A stretch of DNA of 62,867 nt, taken from IMG/VR virus record IMGVR_UViG_3300024518_003743, positions 1-62,867 of that record; one strand, written 5' to 3'. The position numbers and the translations under genes are program-made. The stretch comes from a virus. This document shows positions 7,639 to 15,813 of the stretch, piece by piece; the stretch's first letter is position 1; each line of letters begins with the position of its first letter. The notes beneath the pieces are model-generated. The model was given only the letters and a program-made list of their open reading frames with translations, had not been told where the DNA came from and made no database searches.

Positions 7639-9354
7639 ATGCAACCATTCGATATACTCGACCGATACAGGGTGCGCCTGTTTAAGAACCACTGGCTAGA
7701 TAATGAGTTTGAAATAGCTCATTGTCTAGGCTTTGAATTAAACGGGAACATCATTACTGTAGACATCAGAAGGACTTACCCTGAAGCTCTACTTGAGTTC
7801 ATCAAGACCTCCTTCTCTATAGTAATGCTTAGCGCTCAGTATCAGGCTTATCGGACCGGATTTTTCAATCATCTCAAGAAGATGTATGTGGATAGTCGAA
7901 ACGAGTTCAAAGCGAACTACGAGGCAAAGCTGAATTATCCCAACGATCTATTCATGCACCAGGGACACACGCTGGCGGTGAGCATCTACAATCAATGGAA
8001 CTACTGGGCTTTCGAACAAGGGCTCGGTAAAACGATCACCTCAGCAACCCTCTCGAAGTCCATGTCGGTGCCAAGGACAATCATTATATGCCCAGCGCTG
8101 GTGAAGTGGAACTGGTTCCATAACATGACTGATGACTGGGGGTTCAATCCTATTCTATGGACGATACTTGATAGCAAGAAGAACAAGTGTGTATACGCTT
8201 TCCGCGAACGGTTTGTAGTAATCAACTACGAGATGATTAGCAAGTTCTTCGACTACCTCAACAGAGACGTCATAGGACACATCATCATCGATGAATGTCA
8301 TTACATCAAGAACCACAAGACCAACAGGTTCAAAGCTGTTGAGAAGCTGGTCAGAAACAATCCTAAAGCTAGGGTTACTCTTCTTTCTGGTACTCCAGTT
8401 ACAAACCGGTCGATTGACTACTTCGCGTACTGCAAGCTTGCTGGCCATCCTTTAGGTAAGAACTTCGCTAAGTTCAAAAAGGATTATTGCCTGAGTAGTT
8501 CGACTAGAGGAGGCAACAAGGTCAGTGGGTCAAAAAACATTGGTGACCTAAGAATCAAGATGTCCAACTTCATGATTCGAAAGAAGTCAGAAGAGTGTAT
8601 TGATTTACCGGCCTTGATTATCAAGAAATACTACTTCGATGTAGGCGAGCTGTCCTCAGAGTACAACGATGCTTTGGAAGAGCTCTACATGGCCAAGAAG
8701 AAGTACGAGTCTGCAGAGCAGAAAGAGAAGGCCAAGCTTCGTCTCACGATGAGCGCTAACATCCACTCACTCAACAGGATAATGGCCACCAGCAAAGTGC
8801 AGCCCATCAAAGACCTCATCAATGAGATTAGAGCTGAAGGGCGCAAGGTGGTTGTTTTCTCAGGATATACAGACCCGCTCAAGATGCTCGAACAGGAGTT
8901 TTTAGGCAACTGCGTCCGTATCGCCGGAGATGTAGGCTCCCACAAGAGACAACAGCTCATTGACAAGTTTAAGAAGGAAGATGACTGCTTCCTGTTCCTG
9001 GGGAATTTCCAGGCTGCAGGAATCGGGATTAACCTGACCAATGCCAATGATGTGATATTCATGAACTTCCCTCTTACTCCTGACCAGCTAGAGCAGCCAT
9101 ACAAGCGTTGCCACAGGATAGGCCAGAAGGAAGCTGTTCGGGTTTATTACACGATCGGTAAAGAGACTATCGATGAGCATGTGTTCCGAATTATCGTGGA
9201 CAAGAAGCGAGACATTGACGAACTCGTTGACAAAGGAAAGCAGGGAGTTGTTCATTATGACAACCTCCAGGGACAGCTATTCAGTAGCCTGTTCAATGAT
9301 TACGAGAAGATGAAAGGCATCCAATCGACAACACCACAATTTCAAAAAGTATGA
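7639..9354 (+). CDS. SNF2-family DNA helicase/translocase
   Basis: A 571-residue superfamily 2 ATPase of the SNF2 type. Motifs: QGLGKT (Walker A, about 127), IIIDECHYIKN (DEAH-like box, about 218), LLSGTPVTNR (motif III, about 250) and QLEQPYKRCHRIGQKEAV (motif VI, about 490). The frame is open to a TTG at 7597 inside the preceding gene, but the ATG at 7639 just after that stop is a better start. Near the C-terminus is QGQLF (544-548), which fits a sliding-clamp-binding pentapeptide. Likely role: DNA remodelling during replication or recombination. Confidence 0.92.
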   Translation: MQPFDILDRYRVRLFKNHWLDNEFEIAHCLGFELNGNIITVDIRRTYPEALLEFIKTSFSIVMLSAQYQAYRTGFFNHLKKMYVDSRNEFKANYEAKLNYPNDLFMHQGHTLAVSIYNQWNYWAFEQGLGKTITSATLSKSMSVPRTIIICPALVKWNWFHNMTDDWGFNPILWTILDSKKNKCVYAFRERFVVINYEMISKFFDYLNRDVIGHIIIDECHYIKNHKTNRFKAVEKLVRNNPKARVTLLSGTPVTNRSIDYFAYCKLAGHPLGKNFAKFKKDYCLSSSTRGGNKVSGSKNIGDLRIKMSNFMIRKKSEECIDLPALIIKKYYFDVGELSSEYNDALEELYMAKKKYESAEQKEKAKLRLTMSANIHSLNRIMATSKVQPIKDLINEIRAEGRKVVVFSGYTDPLKMLEQEFLGNCVRIAGDVGSHKRQQLIDKFKKEDDCFLFLGNFQAAGIGINLTNANDVIFMNFPLTPDQLEQPYKRCHRIGQKEAVRVYYTIGKETIDEHVFRIIVDKKRDIDELVDKGKQGVVHYDNLQGQLFSSLFNDYEKMKGIQSTTPQFQKV

Positions 9355-9551
9355 AATTTGAATTAGAAAAATGGAAGTCTTTGCTCGGTAAAACCGTAAG
9401 AGACGGAAATGGGAAGTTTGGCACCTTAAAGGGGCTAACACTTGACGGAGACCTGTTAGTAAATGAATTTTGGTGGTATCACGACCAAGTAAATGAATTC
9501 GTAGACCCTAACCAAACAAAATTATTCGAAGATGAAGATAACGGCCAATAG
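9351..9551 (+). CDS. small protein with a clamp-binding-like C-terminus
   Basis: A 66-residue protein lying directly upstream of the sliding-clamp gene and overlapping it by 20 bases; it also overlaps the helicase stop as ATGA. The N-terminal 45 residues are a small beta-rich domain (KTVRDGNGKFGTLKGL). Residues 55-59, QTKLF, match the QxxLF clamp-binding pattern and are followed by an acidic tail. It may load onto or modulate the phage or host clamp; this is inference from motif and position. Confidence 0.6.
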   Translation: MKFELEKWKSLLGKTVRDGNGKFGTLKGLTLDGDLLVNEFWWYHDQVNEFVDPNQTKLFEDEDNGQ

Positions 9552-10680
9552 AGAGTCACTCGTAAAAGTCCTCGACGTTGTAGCTCGTGGGATTGAAAAG
9601 ACAACTATTCACGCTTGGGAATGCCTTTACATGACCGTAAAGGGAGACAAGTGCTACATATACTCGAGGTCTTCGGACATGCAAATCAAAGGATACATCA
9701 CAGTTGAATCTAGTGAAGACTTTGATATGTGTGTTCCGGCCCAGGTGTTCTGCCAAACCATTAGGCTTCTAGACTGTGAGAACGTTATAATCACTTCGAA
9801 GGTAACTAAGAAGGAAGGCTCTGCAGACCACTACATGACCATCATTTCTGTCAAGGGCCAGAAGAGAAAGTATCGAATCTCCAGCATTAACCCGAAAGAG
9901 TTCTCGGTAGTCACCATGGACAAGGAGAAACTTAAAGGTTTCCCGATCTCAGGAGAGGCGTTCGTAGGAGCCATGACAACATGTAGCCCGATTGTGAACC
10001 CGAAAGACCTTCGTGAGATGATGTCAGGAGTGTCTATAAAGACCGTAGACGGCGTTGTTGAGGTTTCAGCTACAGATGGAACCGTGATATCCAGAATGGG
10101 CCTACACGTCGAAGAAGAGATTCCAGAGATGATGATTCCAAAGCGTACAGCCATGATGTTGGACGGTGTTGATATTTCCCCGCAAATCAAAGTAGGAACG
10201 GATGGCAACAGCGTTCTAGTTCAGAACGGACCAATTACATTCATCGCTAAGCTCCTATATGGGAAGTATCCACCAGTGAAGGAGTTCTGGAACTTCCTCA
10301 AGAAGGACAACTTCGTGTGTATATCCCGAGTTGAGATGATGAACACCCTCAAACGACTCAACCTGTACTCGAAGAATGAATTCAACTCGACTAAAATGGT
10401 TTCAAAAGAAGGAGTCATAGCCCTTACGGCTGTGAACGAATTCGAGGAGAACTACGCATACGAGGAGCCGGAGATAATATCCAACACGCTCGTTGATTGT
10501 GCTACCGCCTTCAACTCTAGATACATGCTCACTGCTCTCGACAAGATGGAGTCCGATGAGATTCTTGTTCACACTGAAGGCAATAAATCTTCTATATTCC
10601 TATTCGAAAAGAACGGGTCAAAAACACCAGAGCAGATGTGGCTAATAGCCCCTGTGTCAATAGGGAAAAGAGATAATTAA
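9532..10680 (+). CDS. dnaN: DNA polymerase III beta subunit-like sliding clamp
   Basis: A 382-residue protein with the length and pattern of bacterial beta clamps: the start MKITANRESLVKVLDVVARG, a first-domain LYMTVKGDKCYIYSRSSDM, and the second-domain region SGVSIKTVDGVVEVSATDG close to the conserved LRxVATDGHRL-type segment. The clamp encircles DNA and tethers polymerases. The phage has no polymerase gene here, so the clamp probably works with host Pol III or directs phage repair proteins. It shares one base with the next start (taATG). Confidence 0.88.
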   Translation: MKITANRESLVKVLDVVARGIEKTTIHAWECLYMTVKGDKCYIYSRSSDMQIKGYITVESSEDFDMCVPAQVFCQTIRLLDCENVIITSKVTKKEGSADHYMTIISVKGQKRKYRISSINPKEFSVVTMDKEKLKGFPISGEAFVGAMTTCSPIVNPKDLREMMSGVSIKTVDGVVEVSATDGTVISRMGLHVEEEIPEMMIPKRTAMMLDGVDISPQIKVGTDGNSVLVQNGPITFIAKLLYGKYPPVKEFWNFLKKDNFVCISRVEMMNTLKRLNLYSKNEFNSTKMVSKEGVIALTAVNEFEENYAYEEPEIISNTLVDCATAFNSRYMLTALDKMESDEILVHTEGNKSSIFLFEKNGSKTPEQMWLIAPVSIGKRDN

Positions 10681-11603
10681 TGGATCACGCAAGATGTAAC
10701 ATATTCCCCAACGTATGGCCTAAGGCATGTACACACACCGTGTACGCCCTTCGGGTTATCGAGGGAATCCAAGAGGGGAGGTGGAAAGAGCCGATTGAAC
10801 GGCTAAGAAGCATAGACCCGAAGGACAAGGATACTGTGAAGAAAGTAAAGTTCAGGCTCCCATGTGTTACGTTTTCCGGAGTGTTCTCCCCTGAGAGATT
10901 CGACGACAAGCTCATTGAGTACTCTAACATGGTTGTTTTAGATGTTGACGATATCAGCAAAAAGGATCTCGTTCGATTCAAGAGGGAGCTCATGAATGAT
11001 GAGCATGTAGCTTGTTTCTTTGATGGACCAACCAAGGGTGTTAAGATTTTGTTCCATGTATCAACGGAAGCCAAGGAGCACAAACTAGCTTTCTTCGCCC
11101 TTAGCAACTACATCAAGGACAACTACGATATCATTATCGATAGGAGCGGGAAGAACGTGTCCAGGCTATGCTTCGTAAGCTACGACCCTGACCTGTACTA
11201 CAATCCTAGCTACAAGATATTCGAAATCAAGCACGATGATTCTCAGAGGGAGATGTTTAGCAGGGTGTTTTCCCCGGCCAAGCTTCCTAGCAGTGTCGTT
11301 ATGTCATTCGATATGAGCCACATTTTCGATACTTGCATCAAGATTGTCAAGGCGAGCAGCGTAGGGTCGTATCACCAAGGGAATAGGAATAATTACATTT
11401 TTGCCCTAGCTTGCACATTGAATCGTGCAGGCATGGATGAGGAGCACGCTTTAGCGATGATTTGGAACAAGTACTCGTCGCTGGACTACAAGGAGCTCCA
11501 GGGGAGCGTAGGCAGTGCGTACCGCCACAACAAAAGTGAATTTGGATCCAAACCAATCACTGAGAGAAGGTCAAACCAAGGAGATTTTTTTAGAGTAAGA
11601 TGA
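10680..11603 (+). CDS. VirE-N/BT4734-type primase-like protein
   Basis: A 307-residue protein with the N-terminal domain common in Bacteroidetes phages and mobile elements: VTFSGVFSPERFDDKLIEYS, MVVLDVDDISKK, and FFDGPTKGVKILFHV, a primase/polymerase-like core with an acidic VDD pair. The C-terminal HQGNRNNYIFALACTLNRAG region resembles primase C-terminal helical modules. The last residues include QGDFF (300-304), a clamp-binding-like motif. Likely role: primer synthesis or initiation of phage replication next to the clamp. Confidence 0.82.
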   Translation: MDHARCNIFPNVWPKACTHTVYALRVIEGIQEGRWKEPIERLRSIDPKDKDTVKKVKFRLPCVTFSGVFSPERFDDKLIEYSNMVVLDVDDISKKDLVRFKRELMNDEHVACFFDGPTKGVKILFHVSTEAKEHKLAFFALSNYIKDNYDIIIDRSGKNVSRLCFVSYDPDLYYNPSYKIFEIKHDDSQREMFSRVFSPAKLPSSVVMSFDMSHIFDTCIKIVKASSVGSYHQGNRNNYIFALACTLNRAGMDEEHALAMIWNKYSSLDYKELQGSVGSAYRHNKSEFGSKPITERRSNQGDFFRVR

Positions 11604-12133
11604 TACACATAGGAATAGACCCCGGAGCAGACGGGGCAATAGCAGTTCTAGACGAAAACGGGAAGATACTTTACCGCGCAGGGTTCCCCAAAATTGGCAA
11701 CAAGTTCGACCCCCACGGTCTGAACAAGATTATCAAAAAGACAAAACAGAAGTATCCCGACCACAACTTCACCCTGGAGCTGATAGGGATTATATTCGGA
11801 GTCAGCAAGAGTTCAATGGTTTCCCTCTCAAAGAATTGCGGACAAATTGAAGGGATTCTAATTGGTAACGAATGCCGTCATGCCATGGTTCCTCCAAAGG
11901 AATGGCAGAAAGAAATGTGGAAAAACATCAAACCAATCCGAAAGGCTTCGACCAAGAGAAAGAAGGACGGAACCCCAGCTATTGGCTCGGTAAACACCAA
12001 AGCAACATCCCTATTAGCCGCCAAAAGACTATGGCCAACAGAGGACTTCTTGAGAACCGAAAGGTCTACCAAGCCTCACGATGGGATTATAGACGCTCTA
12101 CTACTTGCCGAATATTCTCGACGGAAGTTTTAA
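11600..12133 (+). CDS. ruvC: RuvC-like Holliday junction resolvase
   Basis: A 177-residue RNase H-fold nuclease. The four expected acidic residues are visible: D7 in GIDPG, E60 in FTLELIG, and D161 and D165 in KPHDGIIDALLLAEY. RuvC-type enzymes cut branched DNA, in phages to resolve recombination or clear replication forks before packaging. ATGA overlap with the primase gene supports a replication and recombination operon. Confidence 0.92.
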   Translation: MIHIGIDPGADGAIAVLDENGKILYRAGFPKIGNKFDPHGLNKIIKKTKQKYPDHNFTLELIGIIFGVSKSSMVSLSKNCGQIEGILIGNECRHAMVPPKEWQKEMWKNIKPIRKASTKRKKDGTPAIGSVNTKATSLLAAKRLWPTEDFLRTERSTKPHDGIIDALLLAEYSRRKF

Positions 12134-12178
12134 TTCTCAGTATGAATCGTTACATTTGGGAAACCAAAAGAAGGGCAG

Positions 12179-12544
12179 ATGTTCATAGAAGTAAATAAGA
12201 TTGTAAAGGATAAGAAGCGGGATAACACTGGCAACGACGTGAGAAACCCTCACTCGAAGAAGTTCGTCAGAGATAAATCAAAGATCGTATCGGAAATGAT
12301 AAGCGGCGGCGAAATCAAGTCAGCTAGGCCGTGGCATAAAAGCTCCTCAGACGAAGCTGAGTTCCCAGGTATCGACATGACACTCCTCTACATGAAGGGA
12401 GACTCCGACAACAGCGACAACAGTAGTGACGACGAAGACGAGAAGAAGAAAAAGAAGAAATCGAAACAGGCCGAGATTATGATAGCAGAGAAATATCAGG
12501 ACTTCATGAAGAGACTAGGCGCAAAACGCCTTAAGGATGATTGA
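12179..12544 (+). CDS. hypothetical protein with acidic/basic low-complexity stretch
   Basis: A 121-residue very polar protein. Residues about 75-95 are an Asp/Ser tract followed by a Lys tract (DNSDNSSDDEDEKKKKKKSK), so this part is probably disordered. The start is preceded by a 46-base gap after ruvC. Function unknown. Confidence 0.6.
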   Translation: MFIEVNKIVKDKKRDNTGNDVRNPHSKKFVRDKSKIVSEMISGGEIKSARPWHKSSSDEAEFPGIDMTLLYMKGDSDNSDNSSDDEDEKKKKKKSKQAEIMIAEKYQDFMKRLGAKRLKDD

Positions 12545-12899
12545 CGGAAACACTCGAAGCACTGGGCAGAGACAGCTCAATAAAGACTATCTTGACATTA
12601 TCGTTTCTTCATCTGAGATCAAGAAACTTATCAAAGCCAGAGCCGAAGCGCTCGGCCTAGACCTATTCAAGGTCGCCAAAGAGGCCGGAGTCAGCTACAG
12701 AGCTTTCAAGAAACAATACCTACAACAAGACCAGCCAATGTCTAGCCCTCAGCTACGACAGGAGCACATCATAAAGATTCTCCAGGTGCTGGGAGTGTTG
12801 GTAAAAATAACAGTGGTCGAAACTCCGCTCGACAAAATGAGCGAGACCTACATTAGTTCAATCCGAGACAAGTACTACATTGACCATGGAAGTAAGTAG
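12537..12899 (+). CDS. helix-turn-helix protein
   Basis: A 120-residue protein with an XRE-like core (IKARAEALGLDLFKVAKEAG then VSYRAFKKQYL). It resembles small phage regulators with an extended helical C-terminus. It overlaps its neighbours on both sides. Probably DNA-binding; regulated genes are unknown. Confidence 0.65.
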   Translation: MIDGNTRSTGQRQLNKDYLDIIVSSSEIKKLIKARAEALGLDLFKVAKEAGVSYRAFKKQYLQQDQPMSSPQLRQEHIIKILQVLGVLVKITVVETPLDKMSETYISSIRDKYYIDHGSK

Positions 12900-13218
12900 C
12901 GGCATATCGAAGATAAGGCTGCTTTTAAACGACCCTAGAGGCGAAAAGGTATGTCTTAGTGATATTATCGAGAAAGTCTCCGACATGTCTCCTGACGCAG
13001 CGAGCTTGGAGATTCAGAACACTAAAGCGGCTGTCGCGAGACAGAAGCGGCATATCAAGGAACTCAAGACCTTGATAGACCAGTACAAGGCTCGAATGAG
13101 TGATGAGGTGTATCCTGAAGTGGAATACGCTCTAGCAAGCCGTAAGAAAGGCAAACCGAGAGGTCGTCAAGAGAATATCACCGAATTCAATGAAAAAAGA
13201 AAATCAACAAATATCTAA
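12886..13218 (+). CDS. hypothetical coiled-coil protein
   Basis: A 110-residue protein. A TTG at 12880 is also in frame, but the ATG at 12886 is preferred. Residues about 50-75 (AAVARQKRHIKELKTLIDQY) form a coiled coil, and the C-terminal RKKGKPRGRQ is basic and could bind nucleic acid. Function unknown. A 17-base A-rich leader separates it from the SSB gene. Confidence 0.55.
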   Translation: MEVSSGISKIRLLLNDPRGEKVCLSDIIEKVSDMSPDAASLEIQNTKAAVARQKRHIKELKTLIDQYKARMSDEVYPEVEYALASRKKGKPRGRQENITEFNEKRKSTNI

Positions 13219-13235
13219 CAATAAAACAAATCAAC

Positions 13236-13784
13236 ATGAATAGAGATGACTACACCGCTGTAGGCGGCGGAAACGGCACCACGTGGGAGCCAAAGCAAAC
13301 TGGAAAGAAAAAGGACAACAACCTTGTTGCTCTTGCTGCAGACGAGAACTCTTGGGTTCAAGGGTACTACCTTGGGACTGAGCACGACCAAGGTCCGGAC
13401 AAGAACTCACAGGTTCACAAACTTAAGCTTGTAAAGGCTGGTAACCCGGCTCACCTTGCTGGAGACCCAGCAGATACAAACGGAGAAATCAGCATCTGGG
13501 GTACAGGTGTGCTAAACGACAAGTTCACCAAGGTTCCTGTAGGAACGTCAGTGATTGTCGAATGGAAAGGGAAGCAGAAGCCCAAAAAACAAAGTGGTAG
13601 AGAATACCATGGGTGGGAGCTTCTTCAGAACCCTAACGATACAATCGATTCAGGGAACGCTTTCAAGCCTAGCACAGAGCCAGCTCCGGCTGTTGCCCCT
13701 ACAAGTGAGGCAGCTCCTGTCGAAGGTGCTCCTGCAGTCGCAGGGGCTCCAGCGGTCAACCCTGAAGACGACCTACCATTTTAA
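13236..13784 (+). CDS. ssb: single-stranded DNA-binding protein
   Basis: A 182-residue protein. The first 130 residues are beta-rich and OB-fold-like (WVQGYYLGTEHDQG, VPVGTSVIVEWKGKQK). An Ala/Pro-rich linker of about 40 residues ends in the tip PEDDLPF, the hallmark acidic C-terminus of bacterial SSB that recruits replication and repair proteins. The ATG follows an A-rich leader. It coats ssDNA during phage replication and, through the tip, can call in host proteins. Confidence 0.85.
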   Translation: MNRDDYTAVGGGNGTTWEPKQTGKKKDNNLVALAADENSWVQGYYLGTEHDQGPDKNSQVHKLKLVKAGNPAHLAGDPADTNGEISIWGTGVLNDKFTKVPVGTSVIVEWKGKQKPKKQSGREYHGWELLQNPNDTIDSGNAFKPSTEPAPAVAPTSEAAPVEGAPAVAGAPAVNPEDDLPF

Positions 13785-13823
13785 TAACCTGGTCCCTTCG
13801 GAGGCCAATTAACACTACTTGAA

Positions 13824-14201
13824 ATGACTAGATTACATTGTAAAGTAAAAGACAGCGATGACCTGAAGGATTTATTCGAAGGGATTTGCGAAGACCTGCA
13901 GCTTGACTTGGAAGAGACCAAGAAGAAATGCAAGGTGAAGGTCAAGGTATCCCTGGCCTCGATCTGCCAAATTTGTGAAGCCAATGACTTGTTTATGCAA
14001 GTGGACTTCCCAAACAACAAGATTTCTGTTTACCTGAAGGATTTTGCGCCTAGCGCATTAGCTCCTGAAAATAACGAGATCCTTGGGCCTGTGCTTGAGG
14101 AGCAAACAGAAGAAGTTGTTGATGAAACTGTAGAAGAACCAACGTCTGATATCCCTCCAGTAATGGAGATGGATGATGATGAGGACGATCTACCGTTTTA
14201 A
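13824..14201 (+). CDS. unknown protein ending in a second SSB-type tip
   Basis: A 125-residue protein with a Cys- and Lys-rich N-terminal domain (KKKCKVKVKVSLASICQIC) and an acidic linker ending MEMDDDEDDLPF. The tip is nearly identical to that of the SSB encoded just upstream, but the N-terminal domain is not an evident OB fold. It may be a diverged second SSB or a decoy that binds SSB-tip partners. It is the last gene of the early operon and stops two bases before the convergent late operon ends. Confidence 0.75.
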   Translation: MTRLHCKVKDSDDLKDLFEGICEDLQLDLEETKKKCKVKVKVSLASICQICEANDLFMQVDFPNNKISVYLKDFAPSALAPENNEILGPVLEEQTEEVVDETVEEPTSDIPPVMEMDDDEDDLPF

Positions 14202-14202
14202 C

Positions 14203-14475
14203 CTAGGAAGCGCTAACAGTAACTGTCATTGCAGGAACTGTTGGCGTCTCTCCTTTTTTCTTTGCCTTGTTGAACATGTGAAGTTCTTTCAGTTTATCAA
14301 AGGCAGTGTCGGTTTCAGAGTCTCCAAAGACTAACTCTCGGTCAGTCCACTCATTATCGGAGAACGTTTTACCGTCGCTCGAAGGACGAATCTCAGTCCA
14401 ACTCAAATTCCATCCATTTTCAGCCTCAGTCAGCCTAATCCTCTTTAGCTCTTTTACGTTTGCCGTGTCGCTCAT
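14203..14475 (-). CDS. hypothetical protein, last gene of the late operon
   Basis: A 90-residue soluble protein of unknown function. It contains a conserved-looking ENGWNLSWTEIRPSSDGKTF segment. It is the final gene of the 37-kb late operon and meets the early operon tail to tail with one base between stop codons. The start overlaps the upstream gene as ATGA. Confidence 0.6.
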   Translation of the reverse strand: MSDTANVKELKRIRLTEAENGWNLSWTEIRPSSDGKTFSDNEWTDRELVFGDSETDTAFDKLKELHMFNKAKKKGETPTVPAMTVTVSAS

Positions 14476-14660
14476 GATAACTCCTTTTTATTTGTAAAAA
14501 ATTTCTTCTTAACCCTGCCTACAATCCACTTAGCGGCCATACCACCAATGGCACCGGCAGCGCCTAAAACAAATGCTTTGAATACCACTCCAGCTAAAGC
14601 TCCACCAGTGACGGCTGCAATAACGTAATCTCCTGTCTCGTTCCAATTTACCCTGTGCAT
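14472..14660 (-). CDS. small glycine-rich membrane protein
   Basis: A 62-residue protein with a hydrophobic, glycine-rich stretch (about residues 13-45, ITGGALAG-like and VLGAAGAIGGMAAKWIVG) and a basic tail (RVKKKFFTNKK). One or two membrane segments are predicted. It could be an additional holin-like or virion membrane-active protein, but it lies 5 kb from the lysis cassette, so no firm role is given. Confidence 0.55.
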   Translation of the reverse strand: MHRVNWNETGDYVIAAVTGGALAGVVFKAFVLGAAGAIGGMAAKWIVGRVKKKFFTNKKELS

Positions 14661-14690
14661 TATTCGATATTTTTGTTACTACTTAATAAC

Positions 14691-15050
14691 TTACAACTCC
14701 TCTTTTTTTCTCTCCGTTCCGACCGGCCCTAGCCCTCGAATATACTTCATGAACTTTGAAGTGTCCTCGTGTACGATTGGCCATCTTCCGTTAAAGTCTT
14801 CTACGCATTTTTGAAGCACCTTTGCATCGTGGTCTTCGATTTCGAAAACATCTCCAACTTCCTTGTCTTTCAAAATGCCTATGACGCGAAGTCTTTCATC
14901 TATTTCGTTCTCAAAGAAGCCTTTGCCTGATGTAGACTTCAAGCATTGGATCATAATTTCACCATAATGGTGAGTTCCAACTAGCGCCGCTTCTCCACCT
15001 ACGATTCCGTACTTCTCAATCTCTGTGTTTTTGATTTCAATCTTAGTCAT
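14691..15050 (-). CDS. hypothetical protein
   Basis: A 119-residue protein, probably soluble, ending in a basic-acidic tail (ERKKEEL). No domain was recognised. It lies near the end of the late operon with short A/T-rich gaps on either side. Confidence 0.55.
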   Translation of the reverse strand: MTKIEIKNTEIEKYGIVGGEAALVGTHHYGEIMIQCLKSTSGKGFFENEIDERLRVIGILKDKEVGDVFEIEDHDAKVLQKCVEDFNGRWPIVHEDTSKFMKYIRGLGPVGTERKKEEL

Positions 15051-15085
15051 CTGATTCTGGTTTTGTTTTACTCAAAAATAAGGAA

Positions 15086-15532
15086 TTAATCTTCCTTATT
15101 AAAAGTAAATCCACCAAACCACCTAACCCCTCGATATCTGGTACGATTATCAAGGTTCATCCAACTGATTTTTATGGTTCCTTTAGCGGCTATAGACCAC
15201 TTATACATCTCCAAATCAGCAAATTTTCGAGCCTGGTAGTTGCCCACGTCACCCACAAATAACCTCTTTCGATACAGGTAGTCATGAATAAGGGATGCAA
15301 TCTCATGGTCTCCATCAGGAGGAAGGATCGCCCAGAAAATTCTTGGCACACTTGATAAGTCCCATTCAAACCCCTTAGGGATAGTAATGGTTCGACCATT
15401 AGAAAGTCGGATGTTGACGTCTTTAAGTAACTTGTACTTACGCCATTTGTCTGTCGGGTGATAAAGCCTCTCCTTCTGTATTACTCCTCCGCACTCTAGC
15501 CTCTCCCGAACGTTATTGAGGGCTATATACAT
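15086..15532 (-). CDS. DUF1353-family protein
   Basis: A 148-residue protein with the DUF1353 pattern: TIPKGFEWDLSSVPRIFWAI, then PPDGDHEIASLIHDYLY. This family is widespread in tailed phages, usually near lysis or tail genes, and has no established activity. The motif is strong here. Confidence 0.8.
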   Translation of the reverse strand: MYIALNNVRERLECGGVIQKERLYHPTDKWRKYKLLKDVNIRLSNGRTITIPKGFEWDLSSVPRIFWAILPPDGDHEIASLIHDYLYRKRLFVGDVGNYQARKFADLEMYKWSIAAKGTIKISWMNLDNRTRYRGVRWFGGFTFNKED

Positions 15533-15542
15533 TTCGCTTGTT

Positions 15543-15812
15543 TTAAATCGTTTCTGGCGCCTTCTCGGTTCCTGGAGCAGGTAGATACTCGCAGGAGTTT
15601 TTTAGGAAGTTCTTAAGGAAGACCTCAATAGTCTCCCTTGTCGCATCCATGGCAATGTCAGTTTCAGCCCAATCAAATTGGTATGATTCACCAACAGATG
15701 AAGCGAAAGCAATCTCTGTGCGACCTTTTGTGGCGTCCGACTTTAGTTTGTATCTGTGAATACTGCAAGATTCTACCGCAGCGTCCGCTTGTTCTTGATT
15801 GAAGTTTGCCAT
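15543..15812 (-). CDS. hypothetical protein
   Basis: An 89-residue protein. A start six codons upstream is possible but would overlap the previous gene; the ATG at 15812, one base after that gene's stop, gives MANFNQEQADAAVES. Content is unremarkable. Probably a minor virion or late protein. Confidence 0.55.
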   Translation of the reverse strand: MANFNQEQADAAVESCSIHRYKLKSDATKGRTEIAFASSVGESYQFDWAETDIAMDATRETIEVFLKNFLKNSCEYLPAPGTEKAPETI

Positions 15813-15813
15813 T

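Noticed and set aside
12142-12198. An 18-residue frame between ruvC and the next gene
   Set aside because: It overlaps the start of the following gene and has no independent support.
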